A DNA stretch of 56,897 nucleotides from Dethiobacter sp. (lineage in GTDB: Bacteria; Bacillota; Dethiobacteria; Dethiobacterales; Dethiobacteraceae). The notes under the pieces are model-generated. The model saw only the letters and a program-made list of their open reading frames with translations, was not told where the DNA came from and did not search any database. Of the stretch, positions 33,321 through 41,770 are shown in pieces (position 1 is the first letter of the stretch; every line of letters starts with the position of its first letter). The stretch is from assembly GCA_018335875.1 (NCBI GenBank), contig JAGXRN010000001.1:1-56897 (forward strand), given 5' to 3'. The position numbers and the translations under genes are program-made.

Positions 33321-34523
33321 TCACATCACATGCTGGAACATTTCAAACATCGGAGTCACAATTGCGGCTGCGATAAGTCCCACTACCAGAGCAACACATA
33401 AAATCATTACAGGTTCGATTACTGAACTTATGCGGGCAACCGTGTAACTCACATCTGATTCGTAAAAATCAGCCAGTTTTGACATCATCTCGTCTATAGA
33501 CCCCGTCTCCTCTCCTATTTGCATCATTTCTGTCAACATGGTGGGAAAGAGGCCGCTTGTCCGCAAGGGAGTGGACATGCTCTGTCCCTGCCGTATACTT
33601 TCCGCCGATTTATTGATAGCACTCTGCATGATGCGGTTATTTACCACCCGGCCAAGCAACAGAAGTGTTGAGATTATATCCACTCCGCTTGCTAAAAGAG
33701 TGGAAAGTGTCCGACTGAAGCGCGCCAGGATGATTTTCTTATATATCGGCCCAAAAATTGGCAACTTTAGCTTTAAGCGGTCAAAATTTTCAGCGCCCTT
33801 CTCATTGTGCAAACTTTGCCTTATTATGAACAAAATCAGTAATACAGCCAGCAGCATAACATACCAGGTTTTTTGCAAAAAATCCGAAAACCCGAGCAGC
33901 GTGAGGGTAATCCAGGGCAGATCGGCATCCAGTGAGTCGAAGATACCGCCGAAAGTAGGCAGCACCTTGACAATGAGGAAAATTAACACCAATGTGGCAA
34001 TAGATAAAATCACAACCGGATATGTGGACGCCGACTTGATTTTTTCCCGCAGATCGTGTTCCTTCTCGAAGTGATCGGCCAGGCGGATCATCACCACATC
34101 GAGCACACCACCCAACTCTCCTGCCTCAATCATACTAACCATGATAGGTGGGAAATAGCTGTCATGTTCAACCAGGGCATCCGTGAGGGTGCGGCCTCTC
34201 TCCAAAGAGAGGATCACCTGTGTGATTTTTGCGCCCAGGGAAGGTGAACTCTGCCTGGCCAGGATGCGTAAAGCGTCGCTGACGTTCATGCCGGCTTCAA
34301 TGGCTGTGGCGAACTGGCGGCAGAAGACCATAAAGTCGCGGGACGATGGTTTCTTTTCAAAAAGGGTACCCTTTTTTACCTTTTCTTTGTGTTCTTCAAT
34401 TCGGATGATGAAGAAGCCCTCGTTACGCAGCTCGGAGGCAACAGAGCGCGGGTTCCCTGCCGTCCTAATGCCTTCTATGGTCTGCCCGCTGTCATCTTTT
34501 ACTGTGTATTTAAATGCCGGCAT
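33321..34523 (-). CDS. pilC: Type IV pilus inner-membrane platform protein
   Basis: A 400-residue GspF/PilC protein with two homologous cytoplasmic helical domains (FCRQFATAIEAGMNVSDALR; RFSRTLSTLLASGVDIISTL) and three membrane helices, ending in a segment with VALVVGLIAAAIVTPMFEMF. The N-terminal FKYTVKDDSGQTIEGIRTAG is typical. It sits in the membrane at the base of the pilus and couples PilB/PilT rotation to pilin insertion and removal. Position pilB-pilT-pilC is canonical. Confidence 0.95.
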   Translation of the reverse strand: MPAFKYTVKDDSGQTIEGIRTAGNPRSVASELRNEGFFIIRIEEHKEKVKKGTLFEKKPSSRDFMVFCRQFATAIEAGMNVSDALRILARQSSPSLGAKITQVILSLERGRTLTDALVEHDSYFPPIMVSMIEAGELGGVLDVVMIRLADHFEKEHDLREKIKSASTYPVVILSIATLVLIFLIVKVLPTFGGIFDSLDADLPWITLTLLGFSDFLQKTWYVMLLAVLLILFIIRQSLHNEKGAENFDRLKLKLPIFGPIYKKIILARFSRTLSTLLASGVDIISTLLLLGRVVNNRIMQSAINKSAESIRQGQSMSTPLRTSGLFPTMLTEMMQIGEETGSIDEMMSKLADFYESDVSYTVARISSVIEPVMILCVALVVGLIAAAIVTPMFEMFQHVM

Positions 34524-34537
34524 ATAGATCCTCTCTC

Positions 34538-35611
34538 TTAGTTAAGATTTGCGGCAAAGCCGAGATGGCGCAGCATTGCTTCACTGTCGACAGCGTAGGC
34601 CAGAGCGTCATCGTAGCTGATTTGGCCGTCCTGGTAGAGCTTGCGCAGCTGGTCGTCCATGGTCTGCATCCCCAGTTTGCCTCCGGTTTGGATAACTGAA
34701 TATAGTTGGTGAGTCTTCCCCTCACGAATCAGGTTGCGGACAGCTGGGTTTACCACCATTAATTCCGTGGCAGGGACACGTCCCTCACCGGAACGGTGCT
34801 TAACTAGCTGTTGTGAGAGGACCCCAATCAGTGAGTTTGAGAGCTGCATTTTGATCTGCTGCTGCTGGTAGGGAGGAAAGACATCGATGATACGGTCAAC
34901 AGTCTGGGGAGCATTGATAGTATGAAGTGTGGCAAAAACAAGATGGCCTGTTTCCGCCGCAGTGATGGTGATGCCGATAGTCTCCAGGTCGCGCATCTCT
35001 CCGACGAGGATAACGTCCGGGTCCTGGCGGAGGGCGGCACGCAGGGCATTGCCAAACGATTGTGTATCCTGCCCCACTTCTCGCTGGTTGACGATGCATT
35101 TTTTGTGAGAGTGCATAAACTCGATGGGATCCTCCAGTGTAATGATGTGGCAGGCGCGTTCTGAGTTGATAATATCGAGCATGGAAGCCAGGGTGGTGGA
35201 TTTGCCGCTGCCTGTGGGTCCTGTGACAAGGAAGAGGCCTTTTGTTTTTTTGGTGAAATTTAAAAGGGCAGCCGGCAGGTTAAGCTCGTCCGGGGACGGG
35301 ACTGAGTCAGTGATGGAACGCAACACAATGCTTGTAGTACCGCAGCGGCGGAACGCGTTAATACGAAAACGCCCCCTGCCGGGAAGGCTGTATGAAAAGT
35401 CCATCTCCCCAAGTTCACTGAAAATATTATACTGTTTTTCATTCATTAACTCCCGGCTCATTGACTCGGTTTCTCCGGGAGTAAGGTCAGCGTAGTCCTG
35501 CCTGACAAGTTCGCCAAAAATACGCAATATCGGCGGCATATTCACCGTGATATGCAGATCTGATGCTTTTTTCTCTATGGCCAGGTTCATCATTTCAAAG
35601 ATAGATATCAT
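34538..35611 (-). CDS. pilT: Type IV pilus retraction ATPase
   Basis: A 357-residue secretion ATPase of the PilT class. Walker A is GPTGSGKSTTLASM. The Asp box has TLEDPIEFMH, Walker B is PDVILVGEMRDLETI, and the His box ETGHLVFATLHT. The C-terminal part has IREGKTHQLYSVIQTGGKLG, typical of PilT. It drives pilus depolymerisation and hence twitching motility and DNA uptake. It lies between pilB and pilC. Confidence 0.96.
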   Translation of the reverse strand: MISIFEMMNLAIEKKASDLHITVNMPPILRIFGELVRQDYADLTPGETESMSRELMNEKQYNIFSELGEMDFSYSLPGRGRFRINAFRRCGTTSIVLRSITDSVPSPDELNLPAALLNFTKKTKGLFLVTGPTGSGKSTTLASMLDIINSERACHIITLEDPIEFMHSHKKCIVNQREVGQDTQSFGNALRAALRQDPDVILVGEMRDLETIGITITAAETGHLVFATLHTINAPQTVDRIIDVFPPYQQQQIKMQLSNSLIGVLSQQLVKHRSGEGRVPATELMVVNPAVRNLIREGKTHQLYSVIQTGGKLGMQTMDDQLRKLYQDGQISYDDALAYAVDSEAMLRHLGFAANLN

Positions 35612-35628
35612 GACTTTATTCCTCCTCG

Positions 35629-37317
35629 TCAGTTTCCCTCGAAAGTCACACGAATAACTTCCCTGATTGTGGTCACACCTTCCTGCACCAGCCGAAAAGC
35701 GTCCTGCTGCAGGGTAATCATACCATTATCAACCGCCAGTTTTTTTAGTTGTTCCATGTTACCCCCGGACAGCATCAGTTCGCGGATTTCACTGTTTAGA
35801 GTCATTATTTCATGGATGGCCAGACGTCCTTTATAACCGGTGTTGTTGCACAGGGCGCAACCCCGGCCGGAGTAAAACACAGGGGGCATACCTTCAGGGC
35901 AGTAATATGAGTAGAGATCCAGTTCCTCGCGGCTCGGTTGGGATTCTATTTTACATTGAGGGCAGATTTTACGTATCAGCCGCTGGGCTATTATGCCCAC
36001 TATGGACGAAGTCAAAAGAAAAGGCTCCACGCCCATGTCAACCAAACGGGAAAGTGCGCGCGGCGCATCGTTGGTGTGTAGAGTGCTAAAGACCAGATGG
36101 CCGGTAAGGGCTGCCTTGACGGCGATATCCGCTGTTTCTGCGTCACGTATCTCGCCAAGCATGATCACGTCTGGGTCCTGTCGCAAAATAGAACGCAAAG
36201 CGTAGGAAAATGTCAGGCCGATTTTTGGAAACACCTGGACCTGATTGATATCGTCAAGCCGGTATTCCACCGGATCTTCCACTGTAATAATATTCTTTTC
36301 AGGAGAATTGATGGCCTTAAGTGATGAATAGAGGGTGGTTGTCTTACCGCTGCCGGTCGGGCCCGTAACTACTATCATCCCATAGGAAGATTTGAGAATC
36401 CGTGAGAAATTATCTAAATTATATTTTGACAAACCCAGTTCTTCTATAGGCAGGAGCATTTTATCTTTATCAAGGAGCCGCATGACGATTTTTTCGCCGT
36501 ATACGGTTGGCAGGGAAGAAACACGGACGTCTACGACTCTGTTCTTGTATCGTATAGAAAAGCTGCCATCCTGGGGCAGACGCCTTTCCGCAATATTCAT
36601 TCCGGAAATGATTTTAATGCGTGAAACTATCAGTGGCTGCACATCGTGCATAGGAGTCATCACGTCCTGGAGGATGCCGTCAACACGAATCCTGATACGA
36701 AGGCTTTTTTCTTTGGGCTCCACATGTATATCGCTTGCGCCTTCGCTGGCCGCCTGGTTAAGAAGTGAGTTGACAAATCTGACAACAGGAGCATTTTCCA
36801 CCAGCTTGGCAATGCGGACGGGGTCCAGTTCGTCTTCCTTTTTTTCCGCGAATTTGAGCGCATTCTCAACAGATTCCTTAATACCGTAAAACTGGTCGAT
36901 GGCCTGCTCAATAGCCTTTTCACTGGCCAGCACAGGTTCCACTTCACAGCCGGTAATCATGGCAACATCATCAATGGCAGGCACATTAAGCGGGTCGGAC
37001 ATGGCCAGCTTGAGGCGGTTTTTCTCCTTTTCAATGGGAATAACCAAATAGTGCCGGGCAAGATGAAAAGGTATGGAAGTAGCAACTTCCGGGTCCATCA
37101 TGCTGGTTGTCAGCTGCACAAAGGGTATGCCAAGCTGCTGTTCCAGCATCTCCAATACCCGGTTTTCTGTCACGAAACCTTTATTTATCAAGATCTTGCC
37201 AAGGCTGCCAGGCTTGTTGACGCGCTGTTCACTCAGTGCTTCAGTCAACTGTTCATTGGTTATCAGCCCTGATTCAATCAGCATATCACCGAGACGTTTG
37301 CGGTAAAACTTTACCAC
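35629..37317 (-). CDS. pilB: Type IV pilus extension ATPase
   Basis: A 562-residue GspE/PilB ATPase, first gene of the pilus operon. The N-terminal 150 residues form MshEN/GspE-II domain(s) (RLGDMLIESGLITNEQL; LGKILINKGFVTENRVLEML), a fold that in MshE-type ATPases binds c-di-GMP. The ATPase core has Walker A GPTGSGKTTTLYSSL, the Asp box TVEDPVEYRLDD, Walker B DVIMLGEIRDAETA and the Zn-binding CPQCK...CALCNNTGYKG. The start is GTG after GGGAGGACTTTAA. A c-di-GMP-I riboswitch precedes it, so c-di-GMP may act at both RNA and protein level. Confidence 0.96.
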   Translation of the reverse strand: MVKFYRKRLGDMLIESGLITNEQLTEALSEQRVNKPGSLGKILINKGFVTENRVLEMLEQQLGIPFVQLTTSMMDPEVATSIPFHLARHYLVIPIEKEKNRLKLAMSDPLNVPAIDDVAMITGCEVEPVLASEKAIEQAIDQFYGIKESVENALKFAEKKEDELDPVRIAKLVENAPVVRFVNSLLNQAASEGASDIHVEPKEKSLRIRIRVDGILQDVMTPMHDVQPLIVSRIKIISGMNIAERRLPQDGSFSIRYKNRVVDVRVSSLPTVYGEKIVMRLLDKDKMLLPIEELGLSKYNLDNFSRILKSSYGMIVVTGPTGSGKTTTLYSSLKAINSPEKNIITVEDPVEYRLDDINQVQVFPKIGLTFSYALRSILRQDPDVIMLGEIRDAETADIAVKAALTGHLVFSTLHTNDAPRALSRLVDMGVEPFLLTSSIVGIIAQRLIRKICPQCKIESQPSREELDLYSYYCPEGMPPVFYSGRGCALCNNTGYKGRLAIHEIMTLNSEIRELMLSGGNMEQLKKLAVDNGMITLQQDAFRLVQEGVTTIREVIRVTFEGN

Positions 37318-37407
37318 TTAAAGTCCTCCCTCTATTTTGCAATACTGTCTTGCCTTGCTATCATGAGCATTCCATCAAACCGCTCCGGGCAACAAAAAAT
37401 CTGCCCT

Positions 37408-37486
37408 TTGGCAACCATGCTGTCATAGGTTTTATACCTTTAGACCATGGTTTTGCGTCCTTGCCTTTCGACAAGTTTGCTATTAT
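37408..37486 (-). ncRNA. Cyclic di-GMP-I (GEMM-I) riboswitch upstream of pilB
   Basis: On the minus strand the region reads, in pieces, AATAGCAAAC, then TTGTCGAAAGGCAA (a GAAA tetraloop helix), GGACGCAAA, ACCATGGTCTAA, AGGTATAAAACCT, and ATGACAGCATGGTTGCC. This is the GEMM-I layout, with the hallmark GACGCAAA and the paired ACCAT/ATGGT. After it, the 4-5 bp hairpin TGCC-AAAG-GGCA is followed by ATTTTTT, a possible terminator that competes with P1 through TTGC, which would make c-di-GMP an ON signal. pilB begins about 90 bases downstream. Confidence 0.92.
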
Positions 37487-37570
37487 CGGAGAAAGAGATG
37501 GTATAATATTTTACATTTTCTACTATATTTTTCATTTTCCTGTTAATATTTCCAATATTGGCCTACTTTT

Positions 37571-39487
37571 TTATATATTTACAATATAGTTTTCAGGAGA
37601 ATTATCAAGCACATTATTTCCTTTTAATGCTTTTTGAACCTGGGAATTGATTACCCAGTCATTTAACATAATACCACCGCCACTAGTGGCGCTGTTTCCT
37701 AAAATACGATTTTTCAGCATCACAGCCTGGGATTGATGCCGGATATTAATACCCCCACCGTCCTGTTCCGCCCGGTTGTCTGATATTTCGTTTTCTTTCA
37801 GCTTTGGTGAGGAGCCAAAGGTAACAAATATCCCGCCTCCGCACTTGGCATAGTTGTGGTTGATATTATTTTTAAAAACAAAACCTTTAGAACAATCCCC
37901 CATATAGACCCCGCCGCCCTGATGAGAAGTATTTCTGCAAATAGTATTATGCAGAACTCTGGGTGAGGAGAAAAGCCCGATGTAAATACCGCCGCCTTCC
38001 TGTGTCCCTTTGTTATCCGAGATTATATTATAGGCCAGAGTAGGACTTGCATGCCTGTAAATATAAACACCCCCGCCCTGAGCAGCAGCCCCATTTGTGA
38101 TTGTAAACCCTTCCAGGATAGCCCTTGATCTTTCACCGAACTTTATTACACTATCCCGCCCCCCCCCGTTTATGACAGTCTGCGCAGCCAGGTCTCGGTT
38201 TGTCGGCTCCTTGCTGCGCACAGTGATGTTTTTACCATTAAAATCAAGATTTTCCTGGTATATGCCAGGCGAAACAACAATCACATCACCGGACAAAGCC
38301 ATATCGATAGCTTCCTGGATGAACAGGTACTGGTCCGGAACACTGAGCAACCTGTGTTTCCGCCGCAGCACAAGTGTTAAAAAGAATATCAGCAAAATAC
38401 CAAGAAAAACGCCAAACACTATCTGCAGAGGCTGCAGCAGTAAAGCCGGCCTTGCAGCAGGCATCTCCGCAGCTGACGGAAGCTGCTGCACCGGCAAAGC
38501 AGCAGGCAGGGGAGCCTGGTAAAACTCTTCGGCAAAGAGCAAACGGTCCGCCGCCACCGTCAAAGAAATGGCCACTTCTTCGCCTGCCGCCGCCCTGCTG
38601 CGATAAACCACAGAATAGAAACGCCTGAGCATCCCGGCCACATTGTTGTAGACCTCTCCCAGCTGATGGCGTGTGGGAGCGATAACCGCCCTTGCTCCAG
38701 TCTCTGTCGAAATATATTTCAGCAGCTCAGAATCCAGGTCCGCTGTAGATAAACCGATATTGAAAATGCGCACATTCTCTTTTTGTGCAAGCCCAATAAC
38801 TTCCTCCAGAGTCGTCACACTGCTGTTTTCCTCACCATCGGTAAGCGCCACAATTGTCCGGTAAGGATTATCTCTGCCGCTTAATAAAACAATAGCCTCT
38901 TTCAGCGAGTCATAAAAAACTGTGGTAGGTTCAAGCTTCGGCTCATTTTGCAAAACTTCAGCCAGTAAACTTTTATCAGTCGTAAAGTCTTGCAGCAGGT
39001 AAACTCCCCGCCCAAAAGCGATTAAGGCAACCTCATCGTTTTCCCCAAGGTGCTGCAGAAAACCGGTTGCAGCCTCAAGTGCCTCAGTAATCCCGGTACG
39101 CATGCTGCCGCTGATATCAAGGGACAACACCAAGGCCAGCCCCACATTATCTTCCACCCTGTCGGAGAAATCAAGGATAGCTACAGGGCTGCCGTTTTCA
39201 CGTACTGTCACCTGTCCCTGCCGCAGTTCATAATGTCCGTCCTGGTTGCTCAGATCGAAAGCGACCCCTATCATAGGAAAAGTCTGCGTCTTCAATTCAA
39301 GGATATTAAGAGTCATATCACTTGCATATACATTCACAGGAACAAAGATATATACCAGCAGCATGATCAGCCAAACCCTTCTCAGGTCTGCTCCCCAACT
39401 GCTACCGCTCAATTTTTCACCACGATTAGCCTTAATCATATTAAGCACCGCCAATATACTTGTCAACCCCATCCAAAAGCCCTTCAT
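37571..39487 (-). CDS. Secreted VWA-domain protein with membrane helix and parallel beta-helix domain
   Basis: A 638-residue surface protein. After an N-terminal hydrophobic segment (VWLIMLLVYIFVPVNVYA), a von Willebrand A domain has the MIDAS motif LDISGSM and the later TDGEENS. A second helix (about 350-375; VFGVFLGILLIFFLTLVL) precedes a right-handed beta-helix. That domain begins IQEAIDMALSGDVIVVSPG and has repeats of NxI..N and GGGIYIG type, a PbH1/CASH fold. Start uncertain: ATG at 39487 has only a weak site. It lies upstream of the pilus operon. No family name fits. It may bind surfaces or polysaccharide. Confidence 0.75.
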   Translation of the reverse strand: MKGFWMGLTSILAVLNMIKANRGEKLSGSSWGADLRRVWLIMLLVYIFVPVNVYASDMTLNILELKTQTFPMIGVAFDLSNQDGHYELRQGQVTVRENGSPVAILDFSDRVEDNVGLALVLSLDISGSMRTGITEALEAATGFLQHLGENDEVALIAFGRGVYLLQDFTTDKSLLAEVLQNEPKLEPTTVFYDSLKEAIVLLSGRDNPYRTIVALTDGEENSSVTTLEEVIGLAQKENVRIFNIGLSTADLDSELLKYISTETGARAVIAPTRHQLGEVYNNVAGMLRRFYSVVYRSRAAAGEEVAISLTVAADRLLFAEEFYQAPLPAALPVQQLPSAAEMPAARPALLLQPLQIVFGVFLGILLIFFLTLVLRRKHRLLSVPDQYLFIQEAIDMALSGDVIVVSPGIYQENLDFNGKNITVRSKEPTNRDLAAQTVINGGGRDSVIKFGERSRAILEGFTITNGAAAQGGGVYIYRHASPTLAYNIISDNKGTQEGGGIYIGLFSSPRVLHNTICRNTSHQGGGVYMGDCSKGFVFKNNINHNYAKCGGGIFVTFGSSPKLKENEISDNRAEQDGGGINIRHQSQAVMLKNRILGNSATSGGGIMLNDWVINSQVQKALKGNNVLDNSPENYIVNI

Positions 39488-39489
39488 TG

Positions 39490-39510
39490 CTTCTCTTCAT
39501 ATATCGTCAC
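39490..39510. repeat. 21-bp exact repeat, copy 1 (5' end of the VWA gene)
   Basis: The 21 bases here are identical to 40620-40640, where they form the ribosome site and start of aroE. On the minus strand it contains GTGACGATATATGAAG. In this copy the ATG opens only a 19-codon ORF, out of frame with the VWA gene. Confidence 0.7.
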
Positions 39511-39523
39511 TTCCTGTGATTAA

Positions 39524-39793
39524 TTAACCCTTACTCCACTATTCGACAAAATAAAATTTCTTTATAAGCTCTGTCGAACTTATCTATTTCTTTGGTGATT
39601 TCATTTATTCTTACTTATACTACTTAAGATTTTGCAATTACTATTATATTACAGCAAAAAAAACAGCACCTGTCATATCAACGGGGCTGTTTTTTATGTA
39701 TCTGCCCATGTATGAGTTCTCCCGGTTTGCGAGTAGGGTATCGACGTATAACACATCGATGGGATGTCAACACCTCCGTCCCTCCGACACTGC
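39524..39793. other. Intergenic region between aroE and the VWA gene
   Basis: AT-rich left half and terminator at 39662-39691. The right part (39716-39790, minus strand) contains TTGACATCCC and TTATACG, but the spacing (13) is too short for a normal promoter. No ORF. Confidence 0.4.
39662..39691 (-). terminator. Terminator after aroE (bidirectional)
   Basis: Arms AACAGC / GCTGTT with a T-run on each strand (TTTTTT on plus, TTTTTTTT on minus). Confidence 0.7.
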
Positions 39794-40630
39794 CTACACT
39801 GAAAGAGCATCCTCCAGGCTTTTGCGCATCACCTCAACAGGCGCCTCCCTCCCGCAGAAAAGATAAAATGCACGGACTCCCTGATAAAGAAGCATGCCCA
39901 GTCCATCACGTGCCGGACTCCCCAGTTCTTTGGCCAGATCAAGAAAATCAGAAGGCATGGCGCCATAGCGAAGGTCATAAAACAGTGCACCAGCCGCTCC
40001 TGACAAATCGGCTAGCCACCTCCCCTCCCGCCGGAAAGGGACAGACAGTGAGTTAACCACCAACCCTACCCCGCTGACAGCACGACTGTAACCGTCTTCA
40101 AGGGAAAAAACACTTATGATGTTAGACCCAAGCGACGCCGCCAAGGCAACCGCCTTCTCCTTGGTCCTGTTTATCAGGACAACCTCCGCAACCCCCCCGT
40201 CCAACAGCCCGGCAATGACAGCCCGGGCAGCGCCTCCGGCCCCCATCACTACCGCTTTTATCCCCCGTAAATCCAGCCCCTCATCGCCTACCGAGTCAAT
40301 AAAGCCGGCCCCGTCAGTATTATACCCCACCAGCACCCCACCGTCGTTTACCACAGTATTGACCGCCCCGCAACGCAGAGCCGACCCGTCAATCCTGTCC
40401 AAAAGCGGGATCACCTTTTCTTTGTGCGGCACCGTCACATTTACCCCCACCAGTTTAAGTGCCCTTATCGCCATGACAGCATCCCCCAAATCCCCCTCCT
40501 CCACATGAAAGGGTACATAAACATACGGCAGTCCAAGCGCCTCAAAAGCCGTATTGTGCATAACCGGCGAAAGTGAATGCCTGACAGGGTCACCGAAAAG
40601 CCCAACAACTTTCTGTTCCCTTCTCTTCAT
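39794..40630 (-). CDS. aroE: Shikimate dehydrogenase
   Basis: A 278-residue NADP-dependent shikimate dehydrogenase, reducing 3-dehydroshikimate to shikimate. The substrate-binding N-terminal domain has GLFGDPVRHSLSPVMHN and VTVPHKEKVIPLLD (catalytic Lys). The nucleotide domain has GAGGAARAVIAGL and INRTKEKAVAL, and the C-terminal GLGMLLYQG is a hallmark. The ATG follows GGAGGTGACGATAT. It stands alone between the toxin-antitoxin pair and the VWA gene. Confidence 0.96.
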   Translation of the reverse strand: MKRREQKVVGLFGDPVRHSLSPVMHNTAFEALGLPYVYVPFHVEEGDLGDAVMAIRALKLVGVNVTVPHKEKVIPLLDRIDGSALRCGAVNTVVNDGGVLVGYNTDGAGFIDSVGDEGLDLRGIKAVVMGAGGAARAVIAGLLDGGVAEVVLINRTKEKAVALAASLGSNIISVFSLEDGYSRAVSGVGLVVNSLSVPFRREGRWLADLSGAAGALFYDLRYGAMPSDFLDLAKELGSPARDGLGMLLYQGVRAFYLFCGREAPVEVMRKSLEDALSV

Positions 40631-40640
40631 ATATCGTCAC
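40620..40640. repeat. 21-bp exact repeat, copy 2 (aroE start)
   Basis: Second copy of the repeat at 39490-39510. It spans part of the aroE ribosome site and its first four codons. See the first copy. Confidence 0.7.
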
Positions 40641-40794
40641 CTCCGCACTAAATTCTCCAATTTCGCTCAGATTTGATTTCCAGCACCAAGTCACAGTTAC
40701 CGTCAATCCTCTCCTCTAGCATAATTCCAATCAACAATACCGCCCGAAACACAAAGCAAGATAGTACTTTATACCAGGCGTTGAGCAGGGCAGT

Positions 40795-40817
40795 AGTCAG
40801 GAGAATGCCTCCTGACT
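40795..40817 (-). terminator. Hairpin after hepT
   Basis: Nine-base arms AGTCAGGAG / CTCCTGACT around a 5-base loop, just past the hepT stop. No U-tract, so termination is uncertain. Confidence 0.5.
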
Positions 40818-40820
40818 GTG

Positions 40821-41240
40821 TTATGAGAGAAATTGCATTTTGATTGCCCTGGAAAAACCACGCAGGTCTGATATACCGTTTTCCAGAATGCCGTAGACAA
40901 TTTCGGGGTCAAGTCGTACATAATCATGCACTATTATATTTCGGAACCCGGCCATTTTCCGGTAGTCATTCTTTCTTTCCCCGGGCAGGAAACCACTCTC
41001 AACCAATACAGTAAAAATGTCTTTATTATCTGCGGGCTCCCTGAGTTTCAGGTCGGCAATCAGGTGGCTGCCGATATCCAAGCAGGCTTCAATCGCCAGT
41101 TGTAGAGTTCTTTCTATGTAACGCCTTGTCACTTTGTCCTTTAGAAAGTCATCGAGCGATATGGCAGCAGCTTGGTCCAAGTCGTCAATATATTCGCACA
41201 GCAATGACAGCCTCTGCTTTAAGACATCTCGGTCGACCAT
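40821..41240 (-). CDS. hepT: HepT-like HEPN ribonuclease toxin
   Basis: A 139-residue HEPN-domain protein (DUF86). The RX4-6H RNase motif is RNIIVHDY near residue 105, with the typical helices RYIERTLQLAIEACLDIG. The start is the ATG at 41240 after AGGAGGTGTAAA, giving MVDRDVL; the longer ATG at 41276 lies inside mntA. HepT is an RNase toxin inactivated by MntA, which adds AMP to a Tyr near the active site (in HDY). The order mntA-hepT is normal. Confidence 0.9.
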   Translation of the reverse strand: MVDRDVLKQRLSLLCEYIDDLDQAAAISLDDFLKDKVTRRYIERTLQLAIEACLDIGSHLIADLKLREPADNKDIFTVLVESGFLPGERKNDYRKMAGFRNIIVHDYVRLDPEIVYGILENGISDLRGFSRAIKMQFLS

Positions 41241-41253
41241 TTTACACCTCCTA

Positions 41254-41655
41254 TTACTGGCGGTTGAGTATAGCATCCGAACGCCTGTCCAGGTGTCGTT
41301 TCAGATCAAAATATTCCCGGCGTGAAGATACTTCGAAACCAATCCGCTGCAGCCTTTGTTTCTCTATGATAAGAATTCCGTCACGCATAATGTAATGCCT
41401 AAGAGAGAGAGGAGCAGCCGCCAGGTCTACAACATCCACGTCCTTGACCAAGTGGGCAGCCAATTTATCAGTAAGCCTGAGGCGCAAGTCAAAACGACCT
41501 AATTTATCCAGTTCCGGGTCCAAATAAACAGCAATATCAACGTCACTTTTCGCGTGAGCCCGTCCGCGCGCCATTGAACCAAACAGGTAAGCAAAGCTGA
41601 CCGGTTCGTCATCCAGCAGCATCTTTACGTTTTTAATAATCTGCTCCTTATCCAT
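41254..41655 (-). CDS. mntA: MntA-like minimal nucleotidyltransferase antitoxin
   Basis: A 133-residue MNT-family nucleotidyltransferase. The motif is YLFGSMARGRAHAKSDVDIA (GS...DxD), with both metal-binding Asp present. The start is the ATG at 41655 (MDKEQI), eight bases after GGGG. It partners with hepT, 13 bases downstream. Known homologues AMPylate HepT to silence it. The pair is a small mobile defence/stabilisation module placed between metabolic and surface genes. Confidence 0.9.
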   Translation of the reverse strand: MDKEQIIKNVKMLLDDEPVSFAYLFGSMARGRAHAKSDVDIAVYLDPELDKLGRFDLRLRLTDKLAAHLVKDVDVVDLAAAPLSLRHYIMRDGILIIEKQRLQRIGFEVSSRREYFDLKRHLDRRSDAILNRQ

Positions 41656-41724
41656 GCACATTGCCCCTACCAAATTCTCCTCTATATTATACGCTTATTT
41701 ACCAGATATTACAAGGCGTCAAAG

Positions 41725-41770
41725 AGCCGGATCGGCTGGGTATCCAGCCTGGGGTCCAGCCTGTCCGGCT
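41725..41770 (-). terminator. Nested hairpin after the cohesin/CWB2 gene
   Basis: Outer arms AGCCGGA (41725-41731) and TCCGGCT (41764-41770), inner stem GGCTGG-gtat-CCAGCC. On the minus strand only CTTTGAC follows, so it is a structure of moderate confidence as terminator. Confidence 0.5.

Noticed and set aside
39716..39790. Promoter TTGACA...TTATAC on the minus strand
   Set aside because: Spacing is only 13 bases and no transcript start is otherwise suggested.
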